From: Planococcus sp. MER TA 32b
Lineage (GTDB): Bacteria; Bacillota; Bacilli; Bacillales_A; Planococcaceae
DNA: 64,000 nucleotides
Assembly: GCA_023715185.1 (NCBI GenBank)
Contig: JAMCAN010000002.1
Location: forward strand, 310,001-374,000
Reading direction: 5' to 3'
Under the pieces are notes generated by a model that was not told the origin of the DNA, searched no databases, and was given only the letters and a program-made list of their open reading frames with translations. The translations under genes were made by a program, and so were the position numbers. Positions 42,104-51,523 of the stretch are shown in pieces. The first letter of the stretch is position 1, and each line of letters opens with the position of its first letter.

Positions 42104-44206
42104 ATGAACGACAAATATCGGTTTGGGACGGAAAATCTGTCTGAAAAGTCCCTTGCCAACCCAAAAGAACCGTTTCACTTTGAAGGTTCAATTTTCGAGT
42201 ATATTGTTCAAAAGGTGCCTGTAAGTCTTTATATAATGTCTCAAAACAAATTCATTTATGTGAATGATTGTTTGTGTGAAATGCTGGATTACCGCGAAGA
42301 TGATTTTCTGTCAGGAAAACTCGGGTTACAAGATATTATCCACCCAGAAGATTTACCGAAAGTGATGAAAAGAATTTCTGATCTGACAAATAAAACCACA
42401 AAAAAAGCACGGTATCGTGTAAGGGTTATAAAAAAAGACGGGAATTTGCTGTACGCTGAAATCCATTCGACCATTTCTGAACTCAATGGAAAGGAAGTTT
42501 TCCTCGGCAGCGTTTCGGATATTACGGAAGAAGTATTGGCGCAGTATCGCCTGGAAGACAGTGAAGAGCGCTATAACTCACTTTTTTTTGAAAATCCGGA
42601 TGCCGTTTTTTCGTTTGATTCGGAAGGGAATTTCATTGACGTAAATCCAGGCGGCATCCAATTGTCAGGGTATACATACCAGGAATTGATGAAAATGTCG
42701 TTTATACCGATGATAGTGCCGGAACATCTCGATAAAGCACTTTATTATTTTACGGAGTCTTTAAAAGGGCATACTAATCGATATGAAATTGACTTGTTTG
42801 ACAAGAATGGTGAAATTATCAATTTTGAAGTGACGAATTTTCCCAGGCAGCAAGCAGGGAAGATTACAGGCGTTTATGGCATCGGAAAAGATATAACCAG
42901 CCGGAACGAGCATAAAAGGCTGTTGGAGGAAGTTGCTTTTTTCGACCAGTTGACGAAACTGCCCAATCGGAAGTTATTTGAAGACCGTCTGGAACAGGCT
43001 GTGAAACTGTCGATAGAGTCCGGCACGGCACCGGCCGTCCTCTTTTTGAATTTGGACCGATTTAAATATATCAACGATTTACTGGGATATGAGCAAGGCG
43101 ATCTTTTTCTGAAGCAAATGGCACAGCGCATGGTTAAAGCAGTTGCCGAAGCAGCGACTGTAGGCCGTTTTGCTGGAGATGAATTTGCTGTCCTGCTGCC
43201 TGATACGACACCGGAATCAGCAATCGACTGTGCGGTCAGGCTCAATAAGGCTTTGGCTGAACCACTGGAAGTAATGGGACAGCAATTATCGTTGACTGCC
43301 AGCATTGGTGTCGCGTGTACGGATGAAAAGAATGGTAATTTGATCAAGCAGGCGGAAGCAGCTATGCTTTACACGAAAAAACAAAGTAAAAACAGTTTCT
43401 CGCTATTCTCACATGAGTTGAACAAAGAAACAGCAGACAAATTGACCATTGAGCGGGAATTGAAATCGGCTGTCCGAAATGATGAGTTTCTTATTCATTA
43501 TCAACCGATTATTGATCTGGAAACCGGAAAAACCAGTGCTATGGAAGCTTTGATCAGGTGGAACCATCCGGAACTCGGCATGGTGCCGCCTGACCGTTTC
43601 ATCCCTGTATCGGAGGAGAATGGGCAGATTGTGGCAATCGGCAAATGGGTGCTCTACACCGCCTGCCGGCAGACAAAGCAATGGCAGCAGCAAGGTTTTC
43701 CGCCTTTCCGTATTTGTGTGAATATCTCCACCATCCAGCTGCAGCATCCGAATTTTGTCCAATTAGTGGAAGATGTTCTCGAAGAGACAGGCCTGGAAGC
43801 GAAATGGCTTGAATTGGAAGTCACTGAAAGCATTCTTTTGGAAGATACAGATACTTTGAAAGAAAGTTTGTTGAGATTGAAAGCATTGGGGATTTCAATG
43901 TCGATCGATGATTTCGGCACAGGTTTTACATCGCTGAATTATTTGCGGCAGTTTTCGTTTGACCGTGTGAAAATCGACCGCAGCTTCGTTCAGGATATCA
44001 ACAACGATTTGAGCGGCAAGGCCATCACTTCCACTATTATTGCATTGGCACATAAATTGGGCTTGGAAGTCGTAGCGGAAGGGATTGAGGATTCCGTACA
44101 GCTTTCCTACCTGGTCAAAGAGCTGTGCAATGAAGGCCAGGGATATTATTTCTGCCGGCCGCAAGCCGCTGACAACCATGATTTCGCCGTTGAATATAAA
44201 AAATAA
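42104..44206 (+). CDS. PAS-PAS-GGDEF-EAL protein
   Basis: A 700-residue cytosolic cyclic-di-GMP enzyme or sensor. Two PAS domains (about 30-145 and 150-280) are followed by GGDEF (about 285-445) and EAL (about 455-700). The GGDEF motif reads AGDEF (residues 356-360), a variant that can still be active; the A-loop region LFLNLDRFKYIND is intact. The EAL motif (MEALIRW) and the LEVTES, DDFGTG and EGIED elements are intact, suggesting a phosphodiesterase. AGGAGGATACAAATTA precedes the ATG. Flanked by terminators and not linked to the YkuI gene. Confidence 0.92.
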   Translation: MNDKYRFGTENLSEKSLANPKEPFHFEGSIFEYIVQKVPVSLYIMSQNKFIYVNDCLCEMLDYREDDFLSGKLGLQDIIHPEDLPKVMKRISDLTNKTTKKARYRVRVIKKDGNLLYAEIHSTISELNGKEVFLGSVSDITEEVLAQYRLEDSEERYNSLFFENPDAVFSFDSEGNFIDVNPGGIQLSGYTYQELMKMSFIPMIVPEHLDKALYYFTESLKGHTNRYEIDLFDKNGEIINFEVTNFPRQQAGKITGVYGIGKDITSRNEHKRLLEEVAFFDQLTKLPNRKLFEDRLEQAVKLSIESGTAPAVLFLNLDRFKYINDLLGYEQGDLFLKQMAQRMVKAVAEAATVGRFAGDEFAVLLPDTTPESAIDCAVRLNKALAEPLEVMGQQLSLTASIGVACTDEKNGNLIKQAEAAMLYTKKQSKNSFSLFSHELNKETADKLTIERELKSAVRNDEFLIHYQPIIDLETGKTSAMEALIRWNHPELGMVPPDRFIPVSEENGQIVAIGKWVLYTACRQTKQWQQQGFPPFRICVNISTIQLQHPNFVQLVEDVLEETGLEAKWLELEVTESILLEDTDTLKESLLRLKALGISMSIDDFGTGFTSLNYLRQFSFDRVKIDRSFVQDINNDLSGKAITSTIIALAHKLGLEVVAEGIEDSVQLSYLVKELCNEGQGYYFCRPQAADNHDFAVEYKK

Positions 44207-44329
44207 AATATGCTGAAAACAAGGAAGCGGATCCGCAGTTGCCATACTGCGGGTCTGCTTTCTTTCTTTTTTAAAAGAATGGTATAGTGAAACTGATGTA
44301 AGACTTTTCAGATAAAGGTGGAGGATATT

Positions 44330-45418
44330 TTGAACAGGATGGAAACTCTGAAAAAAGCATTTGATGAAACGAGCTATCAGCTTTCAGGACACGGTCCAAG
44401 AAATGCCGGAGTATTAAAGCAGGCGTTTCAGAAAATAGACGAAGACACAAAATCGGACATATACGGAACTGGTTCCTCAATCAACGATTTTGAAGATAAA
44501 ATGGCATCATTCCTTGGGAAAGAAAAAGCGGTGTTCTTCCCGAGCGGCACCATGGCCCAGCAAATTGCACTCCGCATATGGTGTGATGAAAAAGGGTCGG
44601 CTAAAGTTGCTTACCACCCGCTGTCCCACTTGGAAATTCATGAGGAAGATGGTCTGAAGAAGCTGCATGGCATTGAAACTGTGCTGCTGACTGACAGGGA
44701 CAGTGTCGTTCAATTGGAAGATATTAAATCGATGCCTGGGGACACAGCTTGCGTGCTGCTCGAACTGCCACAGCGGGAAATTGGCGGTCAGCTCCCTGAT
44801 TTCGAAACTCTGGCTGCCATTTCGGAGTATTGCAGGGAAAACGATATCCAAATTCATCTCGACGGTGCAAGAATTCTGGAAACACTGCCGTTCTATAAAA
44901 AATCCGTCAAGGAAATCTGCAGCCTGTTCGACAGCGTTTATCTTTCCATGTATAAGGGAATCGGTGGAATTGCCGGCGCAATTTTAGCTGGGGATGATGA
45001 CTTCATCAAAGAATCAAAAGTCTGGAAAAAACGCCACGGCGGGGACCTGATTTCTCTCTACCCATACATTTTCACAGCCGATTATTACTTCGAACTGAGG
45101 AAAGATAAAATGACGGACTATTACGAAGCGGCAAAAAAACTCGCTTCAAAATACAATGCTTGTGAAGGAATTACCACGTTGCCGGAAGTTCCTGTCTCGA
45201 ATATGTTTCATGTCCATATAGCTAAACCGAAAGAACAGGCGGCGGATATATTAGCGGAAGTGCAGCAAGAGTCCAGCATTGGTTTAACTGGATATGTCCG
45301 CGAAATCAACGACGCCAGCTGTTATTACGAAGTAAGCCTTGGCGATTCATATGCGGGCGTGCCACAGGACAAAGTCGAGCTTGCCTTCGAACTGCTCAAT
45401 GGAAAAATGAAAGCTTAG
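44330..45418 (+). CDS. Beta-eliminating lyase (threonine-aldolase-like PLP enzyme)
   Basis: A PLP-dependent fold-type I enzyme, 362 residues, of the low-specificity threonine aldolase/beta-eliminating lyase family. KAVFFPSGTMAQQIALRIW, IQIHLDGARILETL and the PLP lysine in YLSMYKGIGGIAGA are visible. It would split threonine or a related amino acid. The TTG at 44330 is five bases after GGTGGAGG; an ATG at 44339 is further away. The next gene (aldo/keto reductase) begins 27 bases later, so the two are co-transcribed. Confidence 0.88.
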   Translation: MNRMETLKKAFDETSYQLSGHGPRNAGVLKQAFQKIDEDTKSDIYGTGSSINDFEDKMASFLGKEKAVFFPSGTMAQQIALRIWCDEKGSAKVAYHPLSHLEIHEEDGLKKLHGIETVLLTDRDSVVQLEDIKSMPGDTACVLLELPQREIGGQLPDFETLAAISEYCRENDIQIHLDGARILETLPFYKKSVKEICSLFDSVYLSMYKGIGGIAGAILAGDDDFIKESKVWKKRHGGDLISLYPYIFTADYYFELRKDKMTDYYEAAKKLASKYNACEGITTLPEVPVSNMFHVHIAKPKEQAADILAEVQQESSIGLTGYVREINDASCYYEVSLGDSYAGVPQDKVELAFELLNGKMKA

Positions 45419-45445
45419 TAAATCATAAAAGGAGAGGGTGTTTGG

Positions 45446-46378
45446 ATGAAATATTCTTTATTGCCAAAAACGGATTTGAAGATATCAGCCATCGGACTTG
45501 GGACAAATGCGGTGGGCGGCCATAATTTGTATGAAAACCTGAATGAGGAAGAAGGCAAAAATCTCGTGCGTGCAGCTCTGGATAACGGCATCACTTTTGT
45601 CGATACAGCGGATGTTTACGGCCAGGGGCGATCTGAGGAACTGGTGGGGGAAGTTTTGAAGGAATACCCGCGCGATCAGTATGTGATTGCCACGAAAGGC
45701 GGCAGCGACTGGCGCAACGGCAAACGTGACAATTCACCTGAATATCTGCGTAAAGCAGTTTGCGACAGCCTGGAACGGCTTCAGCTTGATAGCATCGACC
45801 TTTATTATATCCATTGGCCGGACAATGAAACCCCCGTCAAAGAAGCAGTCGCAGAACTCTCCCGACTGAAGTCTGAGGGGAAAATAAAAGCGATTGGCGT
45901 TTCCAATTTTTCATTGGAGCAATTAAAAGAAGCGAACAGTGAGGGAGATATTTCTGCGATCCAATTGCAATACCACATGCTCGACCGGTCGATCGAGAGG
46001 GATATTCTGCCGTACTGTGTGGAAAACGGGATCACTGTGGTGCCTTATGGACCGCTCGCTTTCGGTATTTTGGGCGGAAAATATGATGAGGATTTTCTGC
46101 TTGAAGAAGGGGACTGGCGTAAAAGTGTGCCACTCTTTCAGGAAGGCGAATTTGAAAAAAATCTCGCTATTGTCGACAAATTAAAAGGCATAGCAGAACG
46201 CCTTAATACAGACGTCTCAAAGCTGGCACTCGCCTGGCTTCTTGCCCAGCCTGGCATCGATTCAGTAATTCCGGGCGGCAAAAAAGCCGGCCAGGTGCTG
46301 GATAATCTTCGTGCGGTTGAATTGGAATTGGATAAGGCGCTTTTAAGGGAAATAGATGATATTTTGCAAGAAAAATAA
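45446..46378 (+). CDS. Aldo/keto reductase
   Basis: A 310-residue NADPH-dependent TIM-barrel reductase. The family tetrad is visible: Asp and Tyr in VDTADVYGQGRSEELV, Lys in ATKGG and His in YYIHWPDNETP. The C-terminal SVIPGGKKAGQVLDNL is typical of bacterial AKRs. Substrate is unknown; similar proteins reduce aldehydes and sugars. AAAAGGAGAGGGTG lies before the ATG. Shares a terminator after it. Confidence 0.9.
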   Translation: MKYSLLPKTDLKISAIGLGTNAVGGHNLYENLNEEEGKNLVRAALDNGITFVDTADVYGQGRSEELVGEVLKEYPRDQYVIATKGGSDWRNGKRDNSPEYLRKAVCDSLERLQLDSIDLYYIHWPDNETPVKEAVAELSRLKSEGKIKAIGVSNFSLEQLKEANSEGDISAIQLQYHMLDRSIERDILPYCVENGITVVPYGPLAFGILGGKYDEDFLLEEGDWRKSVPLFQEGEFEKNLAIVDKLKGIAERLNTDVSKLALAWLLAQPGIDSVIPGGKKAGQVLDNLRAVELELDKALLREIDDILQEK

Positions 46379-46391
46379 TGCGTTGAAATGG

Positions 46392-46432
46392 ACAGAGGCT
46401 TCCCGCTTTATGGCGGAAAGCCTCTGTTTTTA
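46392..46432 (+). terminator. Rho-independent terminator
   Basis: ACAGAGGCTTCCCGC with complementary GGCGGAAAGCCTCTGT, then TTTT. Confidence 0.88.
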
Positions 46433-46482
46433 TATTGAAATTTCATTAAAAAGAACTTCTGAAAGAAGTCTTTGGCATTTGA

Positions 46483-47040
46483 TTAAGCTGTCAATTCAAT
46501 TGAATCCGCAAGTACTCGCTCATACAAGCGCAAGTTTTGTTTATAGGGTTCTTCATAACTTGCCAAACTGTGTTCCCGGATGGAATCAAACGTATTGTCA
46601 TCTGTAATTTGATGAAGGCTGTTCATTGTTTCAGCATGTCTCCACGCGGTTTTTTCAAATTCTAAGTTCATCAATTGTTCATCAAGAATAACTTCCAACA
46701 AATTGGGATCCCTGTAATGGCTGTCTTCAGGAACAGATTTTTTTAGATTATACACTTCAATCGTCCTAGGCAGCGATTCTAATAAGGCTTCTCTGTCGGC
46801 AGCATGGCCAAGCTCATGCAGAGTCATTACTTCAATATAGGTTTTCAGAGCTACAGGGAAAGCAAGCTCTTTTCTTGCTTCTTGAACTCGTGCGATGTCT
46901 ACACCAATTCGGTCGTGGATGAAATTATAGCTCATATTGATGCCTTTGCTGTGTTCTACGAGATCAAGCTCATTATTAGTTAACTCAATAATTGAGTTGA
47001 TCCAGCCAATGATCCTGTTATTTTTTATGCTATCTTTCAT
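46483..47040 (-). CDS. Hypothetical protein with a zinc-protease-like HELGH motif
   Basis: A 185-residue soluble protein. MTLHELGHAADRE, near residue 75-87, is an HExxH zincin signature, and a Glu-rich helix follows (LLEVILDEQLMNLEFEKTAW), which may give the third ligand. No signal peptide, so a cytosolic metalloprotease or catalytically inactive relative is possible. I do not recognise the family. GGGGGATT lies 12 bases before the ATG, a rather long gap. Alone between terminators. Confidence 0.7.
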   Translation of the reverse strand: MKDSIKNNRIIGWINSIIELTNNELDLVEHSKGINMSYNFIHDRIGVDIARVQEARKELAFPVALKTYIEVMTLHELGHAADREALLESLPRTIEVYNLKKSVPEDSHYRDPNLLEVILDEQLMNLEFEKTAWRHAETMNSLHQITDDNTFDSIREHSLASYEEPYKQNLRLYERVLADSIELTA

Positions 47041-47138
47041 TTTAAGTTTTTAATCCCCCAAATAATAAAAATCCTTCTCTTTTATTAATTATATAAAGAT
47101 AATGAAAAACTCACAAGTAAATGGTTTTAGATAAAAAT

Positions 47139-47176
47139 AGAAAAAAGGATCAGCTCATGTTTCGCTGATCCTGTGT
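47139..47176 (-). terminator. Terminator of the alpha/beta-hydrolase gene
   Basis: AGGATCAGC / GCTGATCCT stem with TTTTTTCTATTTT on the minus strand. Confidence 0.85.
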
Positions 47177-47185
47177 TATTGACAA

Positions 47186-47959
47186 TTATTCAAGAAATTG
47201 TTCCACTACCCCGAGAAACAGGCGATCCTGTTCAACATTCGGCGCATGGCCGGAATCCTGGAATTCCATATAATCGGCATTCGGAATAAGGACGGCTGTC
47301 TCACGGCCTTTTTCAGGCGGATTCAGTCCATCATGCTTGCCGCTTATGACAAGTGTTTCCGCGGTGATCCGTTTCAAGTCCTCCCGGAAATCGAAATCCC
47401 GCAAAGCGGCGGACGCGGCTGCCTGTTCGTCGGCATTCAACATGCGGCTGTTCTTCGCAATACGCTTCTGCCAAGCATTGACGGCTTCCTGGTCGTGGAA
47501 TATCAATTGCGAAGAAATCGCCAATTTTTCAGCAATGCTCATTCCTTCCAGCTGTTCTTTATAGCGATCGAACATTTCTGCCATCGACGACTGTTCGCCG
47601 TATGATTTGGTAGCTGCGAGTATCAGTTTTTCCACCCGTTCCGGCTGCTTGATGGCTGCTCCCTGAGCGATATAACTGCCCATCGAAATGCCCAATATAT
47701 AAACAGAGTCGAGTTTAAGGTGGTCCAATAAAGCGAGCGTGTCGGCGATATGGTCATCCAATGTGAAATCAGCTGGCCGGTCAGACTCCCCGTGTCCGCG
47801 TGAATCCAAAGCGATGATCCGGAATTTATCCTTTAAATAACCAATTTCCCGGTAAAACATCTGATGGTTGCTGGTCAAACCATGCAACAGCACAAGCGGC
47901 TTGCCTGTCCCTGTGTCTTCATAAAATAAGCGGATTCCATCGTTTTCAAAAAATGGCAT
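47186..47959 (-). CDS. Alpha/beta-hydrolase
   Basis: A 257-residue cytosolic hydrolase. The oxyanion loop VLLHGLTSN is near residue 25, nucleophile LGISMGSYIAQ (GxSxG) near 85, Asp in VISGKHDG near 205 and His in DSGHAPNVE near 234. Similar proteins include 3-oxoadipate enol-lactonase and esterases; no aromatic catabolism genes are near, so the substrate is open. ATG 47959 follows AAAGGAGAATACAT. Single gene. Confidence 0.88.
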   Translation of the reverse strand: MPFFENDGIRLFYEDTGTGKPLVLLHGLTSNHQMFYREIGYLKDKFRIIALDSRGHGESDRPADFTLDDHIADTLALLDHLKLDSVYILGISMGSYIAQGAAIKQPERVEKLILAATKSYGEQSSMAEMFDRYKEQLEGMSIAEKLAISSQLIFHDQEAVNAWQKRIAKNSRMLNADEQAAASAALRDFDFREDLKRITAETLVISGKHDGLNPPEKGRETAVLIPNADYMEFQDSGHAPNVEQDRLFLGVVEQFLE

Positions 47960-48039
47960 ATGTATTCTCCTTTGAATAGGCATGTTATTACCCTATACCC
48001 TTTTCAGGCAAAAATAAATAACCCGCATGAATATACGGG

Positions 48040-48597
48040 TCAGTTTTCCTGGTGAAAAGAACGTGTTTTATTGTATTTTTCAATAACGAGGAAAAGTGCT
48101 ATCAGGACAAACAGGAAAGCGAGAGTCATATACCAGGGGAACTCGGTGATCGATTGTCCGAAAGCCGTATAGACGACAGCGGGCAATGTCAGGCCGATTG
48201 CGGAATAATACATATATTCCTTGAAGCTTTTCGTCATATCCATCAAATAGAAGCAAAGGAGCTGGAAGTGCACAAAAGGCATGATGCGTAAAATCATCAC
48301 CTGTCCGACACTGAGAGTTCTGTCAGGAAATATCCGTTCTTTCAAATTTGTCATTTTCTGATGGAATTTTGGCAAACGCTCTAACAGGAAATAAATGATT
48401 GCACTCATCAGCATCAGGCCAATATAAGATAGAATCGTCCCTTGGACAAAACCGAAGGCAACGCCGCCGACTATACAAACAGCAACGACAGGCAGAAAGA
48501 CGAATGGCCGGATCAGATGGAGAATCAGAAAGAAGAAAGGGGCCATCCAACCTGCATTCTCTATGAAAAGTTCAACTGAGGTGTCAAATTGGTCCAT
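48040..48597 (-). CDS. TVP38/TMEM64 (VTT-domain) membrane protein
   Basis: A 185-residue membrane protein of the SNARE-associated/DedA-like VTT family. Helices include LILHLIRPFVFLPVVAVCI and GGVAFGFVQGTILSYIGL, with the conserved RIMPFVHF-type loop later (here VMILRIMPFVHFQLL). VTT proteins help move lipids such as undecaprenyl phosphate across membranes in some relatives. ATG 48597 follows AAAGGAGGCCGTT. Divergent from the aminotransferase gene. Confidence 0.85.
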   Translation of the reverse strand: MDQFDTSVELFIENAGWMAPFFFLILHLIRPFVFLPVVAVCIVGGVAFGFVQGTILSYIGLMLMSAIIYFLLERLPKFHQKMTNLKERIFPDRTLSVGQVMILRIMPFVHFQLLCFYLMDMTKSFKEYMYYSAIGLTLPAVVYTAFGQSITEFPWYMTLAFLFVLIALFLVIEKYNKTRSFHQEN

Positions 48598-48775
48598 AAC
48601 GGCCTCCTTTATAAGATGTAAAGATGTCAATAAAGAAGGATAAGCCATATGATTTTTAAAGGCAAGCTATTTGCCCCGAACTCAGGTCCGCCTGTTTTGC
48701 AAAAGCGGATGGAGGGAACAATATTTTGGTAAACTGAAGACGGGGACAGCAAAACAGAAAAGGGAGATGTTTAAC

Positions 48776-50008
48776 GTGAAATCCACAGAAACCAGTTATC
48801 CGATTGAAAAAGTGCGTGCACAATTTCCAGCGCTCGAACGTACCTATAAAGAAAGGCAAGCCGCTTATTTTGATGGCCCTGGAGGATCGCAGGTCGTGCT
48901 GCAGGCAATAACTGCGATTTCAGGTTATATGCAAAGAGGAGGGGCGAATCTCCATGGGGCTTTTCCCTCCAGTTGGGAAACGGAACAGGTGATTTCAGAA
49001 GCACGTGAAGCCGTCGCTGATTTCCTGAATGTGCAGCCAAATGAAGTGGCTTTCGGGGCGAATATGACAACGCTGACCATTGCGATCGCCAATGCTCTTG
49101 GAAAACAGTTTAAAGAAGGGGATGAGATTGTGGTGACCGAAATGGATCACCGGGCAAACGTCGATCCCTGGCTGATGATGGCGGAAGACCGTGGATTGAC
49201 AGTCCGCTGGATACCGGTCGATAAAGAAAAGCTGACGCTGAATATGCGGAACATCGACACGCTCATCAATGAAAAGACGAAATTAGTGGCGCTTGGCATG
49301 GCGTCAAATGCAATCGGCACTATCATCGATCTTGGCCCTGCCGTCAAACGGGCACGCGAAGTCGGCGCGCTGGTCGCAGCTGATGCCGTGCATGCGGCGC
49401 CTCATATACCGATGGACCGTGAAGCGCACGACATAGATATCCTACTGTGCTCTGTCTATAAATTCTTTGGGCCGCATATTGGAATAGCGGCCGTCCGGGA
49501 GAACGTCTTCAAGGATCTTGAACCTTATAAACTGACGACATCTCCGTCCTATTATCCGGATAAGCTGGAGACGGGTACCCAGAACCATGAAGGGATCGCG
49601 GGCATCCGTCCCGCCATCGAATTTTTTGCTTCACTGGGCGAAGGCCAGACGCTGCGGGAGAAAATCCTTTCCGGTTACCATGAAATCGAAAAGTATGAAA
49701 ACCTCTTGGCTGCCCGCTTGCGTGAAGGTCTTGGGGCTCTGGAAAAAGTCACGCTTTGGCAAGCTGCGGATGATGTGCCGAAAACGCCGACTATCGCTTT
49801 TAAAGTGGCGGGCTATGAACCTTCGGATGTCTGTGTCATTTTAGCGGAAGAACACGCTATCTTCACAGCCGCCGGTCATTTTTACGCTTCGACGCTGGGG
49901 GACGTGCTTGATGTCAATAAAACCGGCGGCTGGGTGCGGGCAGGCATCGCTCCTTATAACACCGAAGAAGAAGTGGAACGCTTCATCAGCGCGATCGCTT
50001 CGTTATAA
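48776..50008 (+). CDS. Class V aminotransferase, cysteine-desulfurase-like
   Basis: A 410-residue PLP enzyme of the SufS-like/class V group. YFDGPGGSQVV near the start, VVTEMDHRANVDPW, the LGMASNAIGT and DAVHAAPH elements and the PLP lysine SVYKFFGPH are visible. It is not linked to suf genes. The GTG at 48776 lies nine bases after GGGAG and is favoured over the ATG at 48767, which abuts that site. Sulfur transfer or an alternative lyase role is open. Confidence 0.88.
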   Translation: MKSTETSYPIEKVRAQFPALERTYKERQAAYFDGPGGSQVVLQAITAISGYMQRGGANLHGAFPSSWETEQVISEAREAVADFLNVQPNEVAFGANMTTLTIAIANALGKQFKEGDEIVVTEMDHRANVDPWLMMAEDRGLTVRWIPVDKEKLTLNMRNIDTLINEKTKLVALGMASNAIGTIIDLGPAVKRAREVGALVAADAVHAAPHIPMDREAHDIDILLCSVYKFFGPHIGIAAVRENVFKDLEPYKLTTSPSYYPDKLETGTQNHEGIAGIRPAIEFFASLGEGQTLREKILSGYHEIEKYENLLAARLREGLGALEKVTLWQAADDVPKTPTIAFKVAGYEPSDVCVILAEEHAIFTAAGHFYASTLGDVLDVNKTGGWVRAGIAPYNTEEEVERFISAIASL

Positions 50009-50022
50009 AATTTTATTCCATT

Positions 50023-50056
50023 GAAAAAGGCTTCGCATCCGCGAAGCCTTTGTTTG
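50023..50056 (+). terminator. Rho-independent terminator
   Basis: AAAGGCTTCGC / GCGAAGCCTTT stem with TGTTTGTT tail between convergent genes. Confidence 0.85.
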
Positions 50057-50059
50057 TTC

Positions 50060-50794
50060 TTATTTCATTTCCTTATGTGAGAACGGGCATTTTCCCTGGA
50101 TCGGTTCACTGTCGTCGCCGATGAAGAATTGTTTCCACTCGTTATGTTCCGGGTCGCCGAAATGGCTGATATCCGGGTGAGTCGGAAGTTGGTCCCATTT
50201 CTCCACGCGCTGACGAACTTTTTCGCGGGACATGATGCCGCCTTTTTCAGTGCCTGTCAACCCTTCAAATATTCGGCGGGGCTGGAATCCGAGAACCATG
50301 GCATTGCCGAGGTCACGGGTCTTGCGCCGTTTATAGGCTGGAGCGTTGCCAAAGATGAAAATCGGTTCGCCTTTGAACACAAAATCCCATAAATAATGAT
50401 CAGGGTCTTTGGGTTTATCGGCCGGCCACTCCGTTTCGTCCATATTGTGGAGGTATTGCAGTATCGCCCAGAACTCATCACGGTATTGTTCCAAGGAGCC
50501 CTCCGTTTCGAACGGTTCCACAAATACGAAGAGTCCATGCCGTTTATGTTTTGGGTCATTGAACAAAGACAGGAATTCTTCAACAATAACCGGCAGGGAC
50601 GACCAATCGTCCCGGCTTATGTATCCATACCTCAATTCACCTTTCAATTCGCCGCTCATCCCGAAATAGCAAGGGAAAGTCTTATCTGTGACCGTATTAT
50701 GGAATGTCTTGTACTCTTTCAGCAGCCATTCCGGCAAATCTTTCCGTGATTCAAAATCTTCTTTCGTAAGTAAAGCTTTATATGCTGTTTCCAT
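50060..50794 (-). CDS. YqcI/YcgG family protein
   Basis: A 244-residue cytosolic protein. The WDFVFKGEPIFIFGNAPAYK stretch and the final GKCPFSHKE match the YqcI/YcgG family of Bacillus, whose role is unknown. The start has GGAGGAAATAAG directly before the ATG. Alone, convergent to the aminotransferase gene. Confidence 0.88.
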   Translation of the reverse strand: METAYKALLTKEDFESRKDLPEWLLKEYKTFHNTVTDKTFPCYFGMSGELKGELRYGYISRDDWSSLPVIVEEFLSLFNDPKHKRHGLFVFVEPFETEGSLEQYRDEFWAILQYLHNMDETEWPADKPKDPDHYLWDFVFKGEPIFIFGNAPAYKRRKTRDLGNAMVLGFQPRRIFEGLTGTEKGGIMSREKVRQRVEKWDQLPTHPDISHFGDPEHNEWKQFFIGDDSEPIQGKCPFSHKEMK

Positions 50795-50995
50795 CTTATT
50801 TCCTCCGATGCTTTTAATTTCCCTTTCTTTTATTTCCTAATATCGGCAATTTTAAACTTCTTCCTTTCAACTGCTGAACGGAATAAAGTGATTGAAAACG
50901 AATAAAATGGTACACTCTATAGAGCGATGTTATTTCGAAGAAGAAATGCATACCTCCATTTTTCGCAAAGAGAAATGAATAAAAGGAGAATGAAA

Positions 50996-51451
50996 TTGAC
51001 ACAATATAAGTACAAGGAAGAAACGCCCCCGAATTACGATGAGTTGAAAAAATCTGCAAACCGCATGGCCAACTGGAAAGAACGTTTGGCTGCTGTAGAG
51101 GAATTGGGCAAATGGAAAACGGAACAGACAATCAGCATCCTGTCGAACCGTATGAAAAACGATCCAGTATACCAGGTTCAGGAAGCGGCTTATGAAATGC
51201 TGCAGAATTTCGGCGAAGATGTCGAAATGCCGGAACGCAATGAAAATGAGCTGATCAAAGACACGGATAAAGTTTTGGTCCGCATCAAGAAAAGTTTGCC
51301 TGCTGATCACAGCTACGAAGACTTTAAAGCAAAACTGCAGAAAATGCGTAGCGATATCTACGATACGTATAAAGGCGCAAAAGGCGATGAGTTTGAAGCT
51401 TGGCTTGAAGCACAGTGGAAAGCGGCGCCGGTTAGAACAAGAAGAAAATAA
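50996..51451 (+). CDS. HEAT-like repeat protein
   Basis: A 151-residue helical protein, with LAAVEELGKWKTEQTISIL followed by DPVYQVQEAAYEMLQNFG, a repeat-like pattern of the HEAT/PBS-lyase type. A second half of charged helices follows (IRKKSLPADHSYEDFKAKL-like). The TTG start at 50996 has AAAAGGAG about seven bases upstream; an ATG at 50990 is too close. Such proteins usually bind partners. Function unknown. Confidence 0.75.
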   Translation: MTQYKYKEETPPNYDELKKSANRMANWKERLAAVEELGKWKTEQTISILSNRMKNDPVYQVQEAAYEMLQNFGEDVEMPERNENELIKDTDKVLVRIKKSLPADHSYEDFKAKLQKMRSDIYDTYKGAKGDEFEAWLEAQWKAAPVRTRRK

Positions 51452-51462
51452 TTTAGGTCGAA

Positions 51463-51507
51463 ATAAAAAAGACGGAGCGGGAATTTCCCAGCTCCGTCTT
51501 TTTGCTT
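51463..51507. terminator. Bidirectional terminator
   Basis: AAAAAGACGGAGC / GCTCCGTCTTTTT with an inner GGGAATTTCCC pairing; serves the HEAT gene and convergent bioY. Confidence 0.92.
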
Positions 51508-51523
51508 TTTCCAAAAAAATTCG

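Noticed and set aside
50930..51514. 194-codon minus-strand frame over the HEAT gene
   Set aside because: Phe-rich shadow of the HEAT-like gene, no start site.
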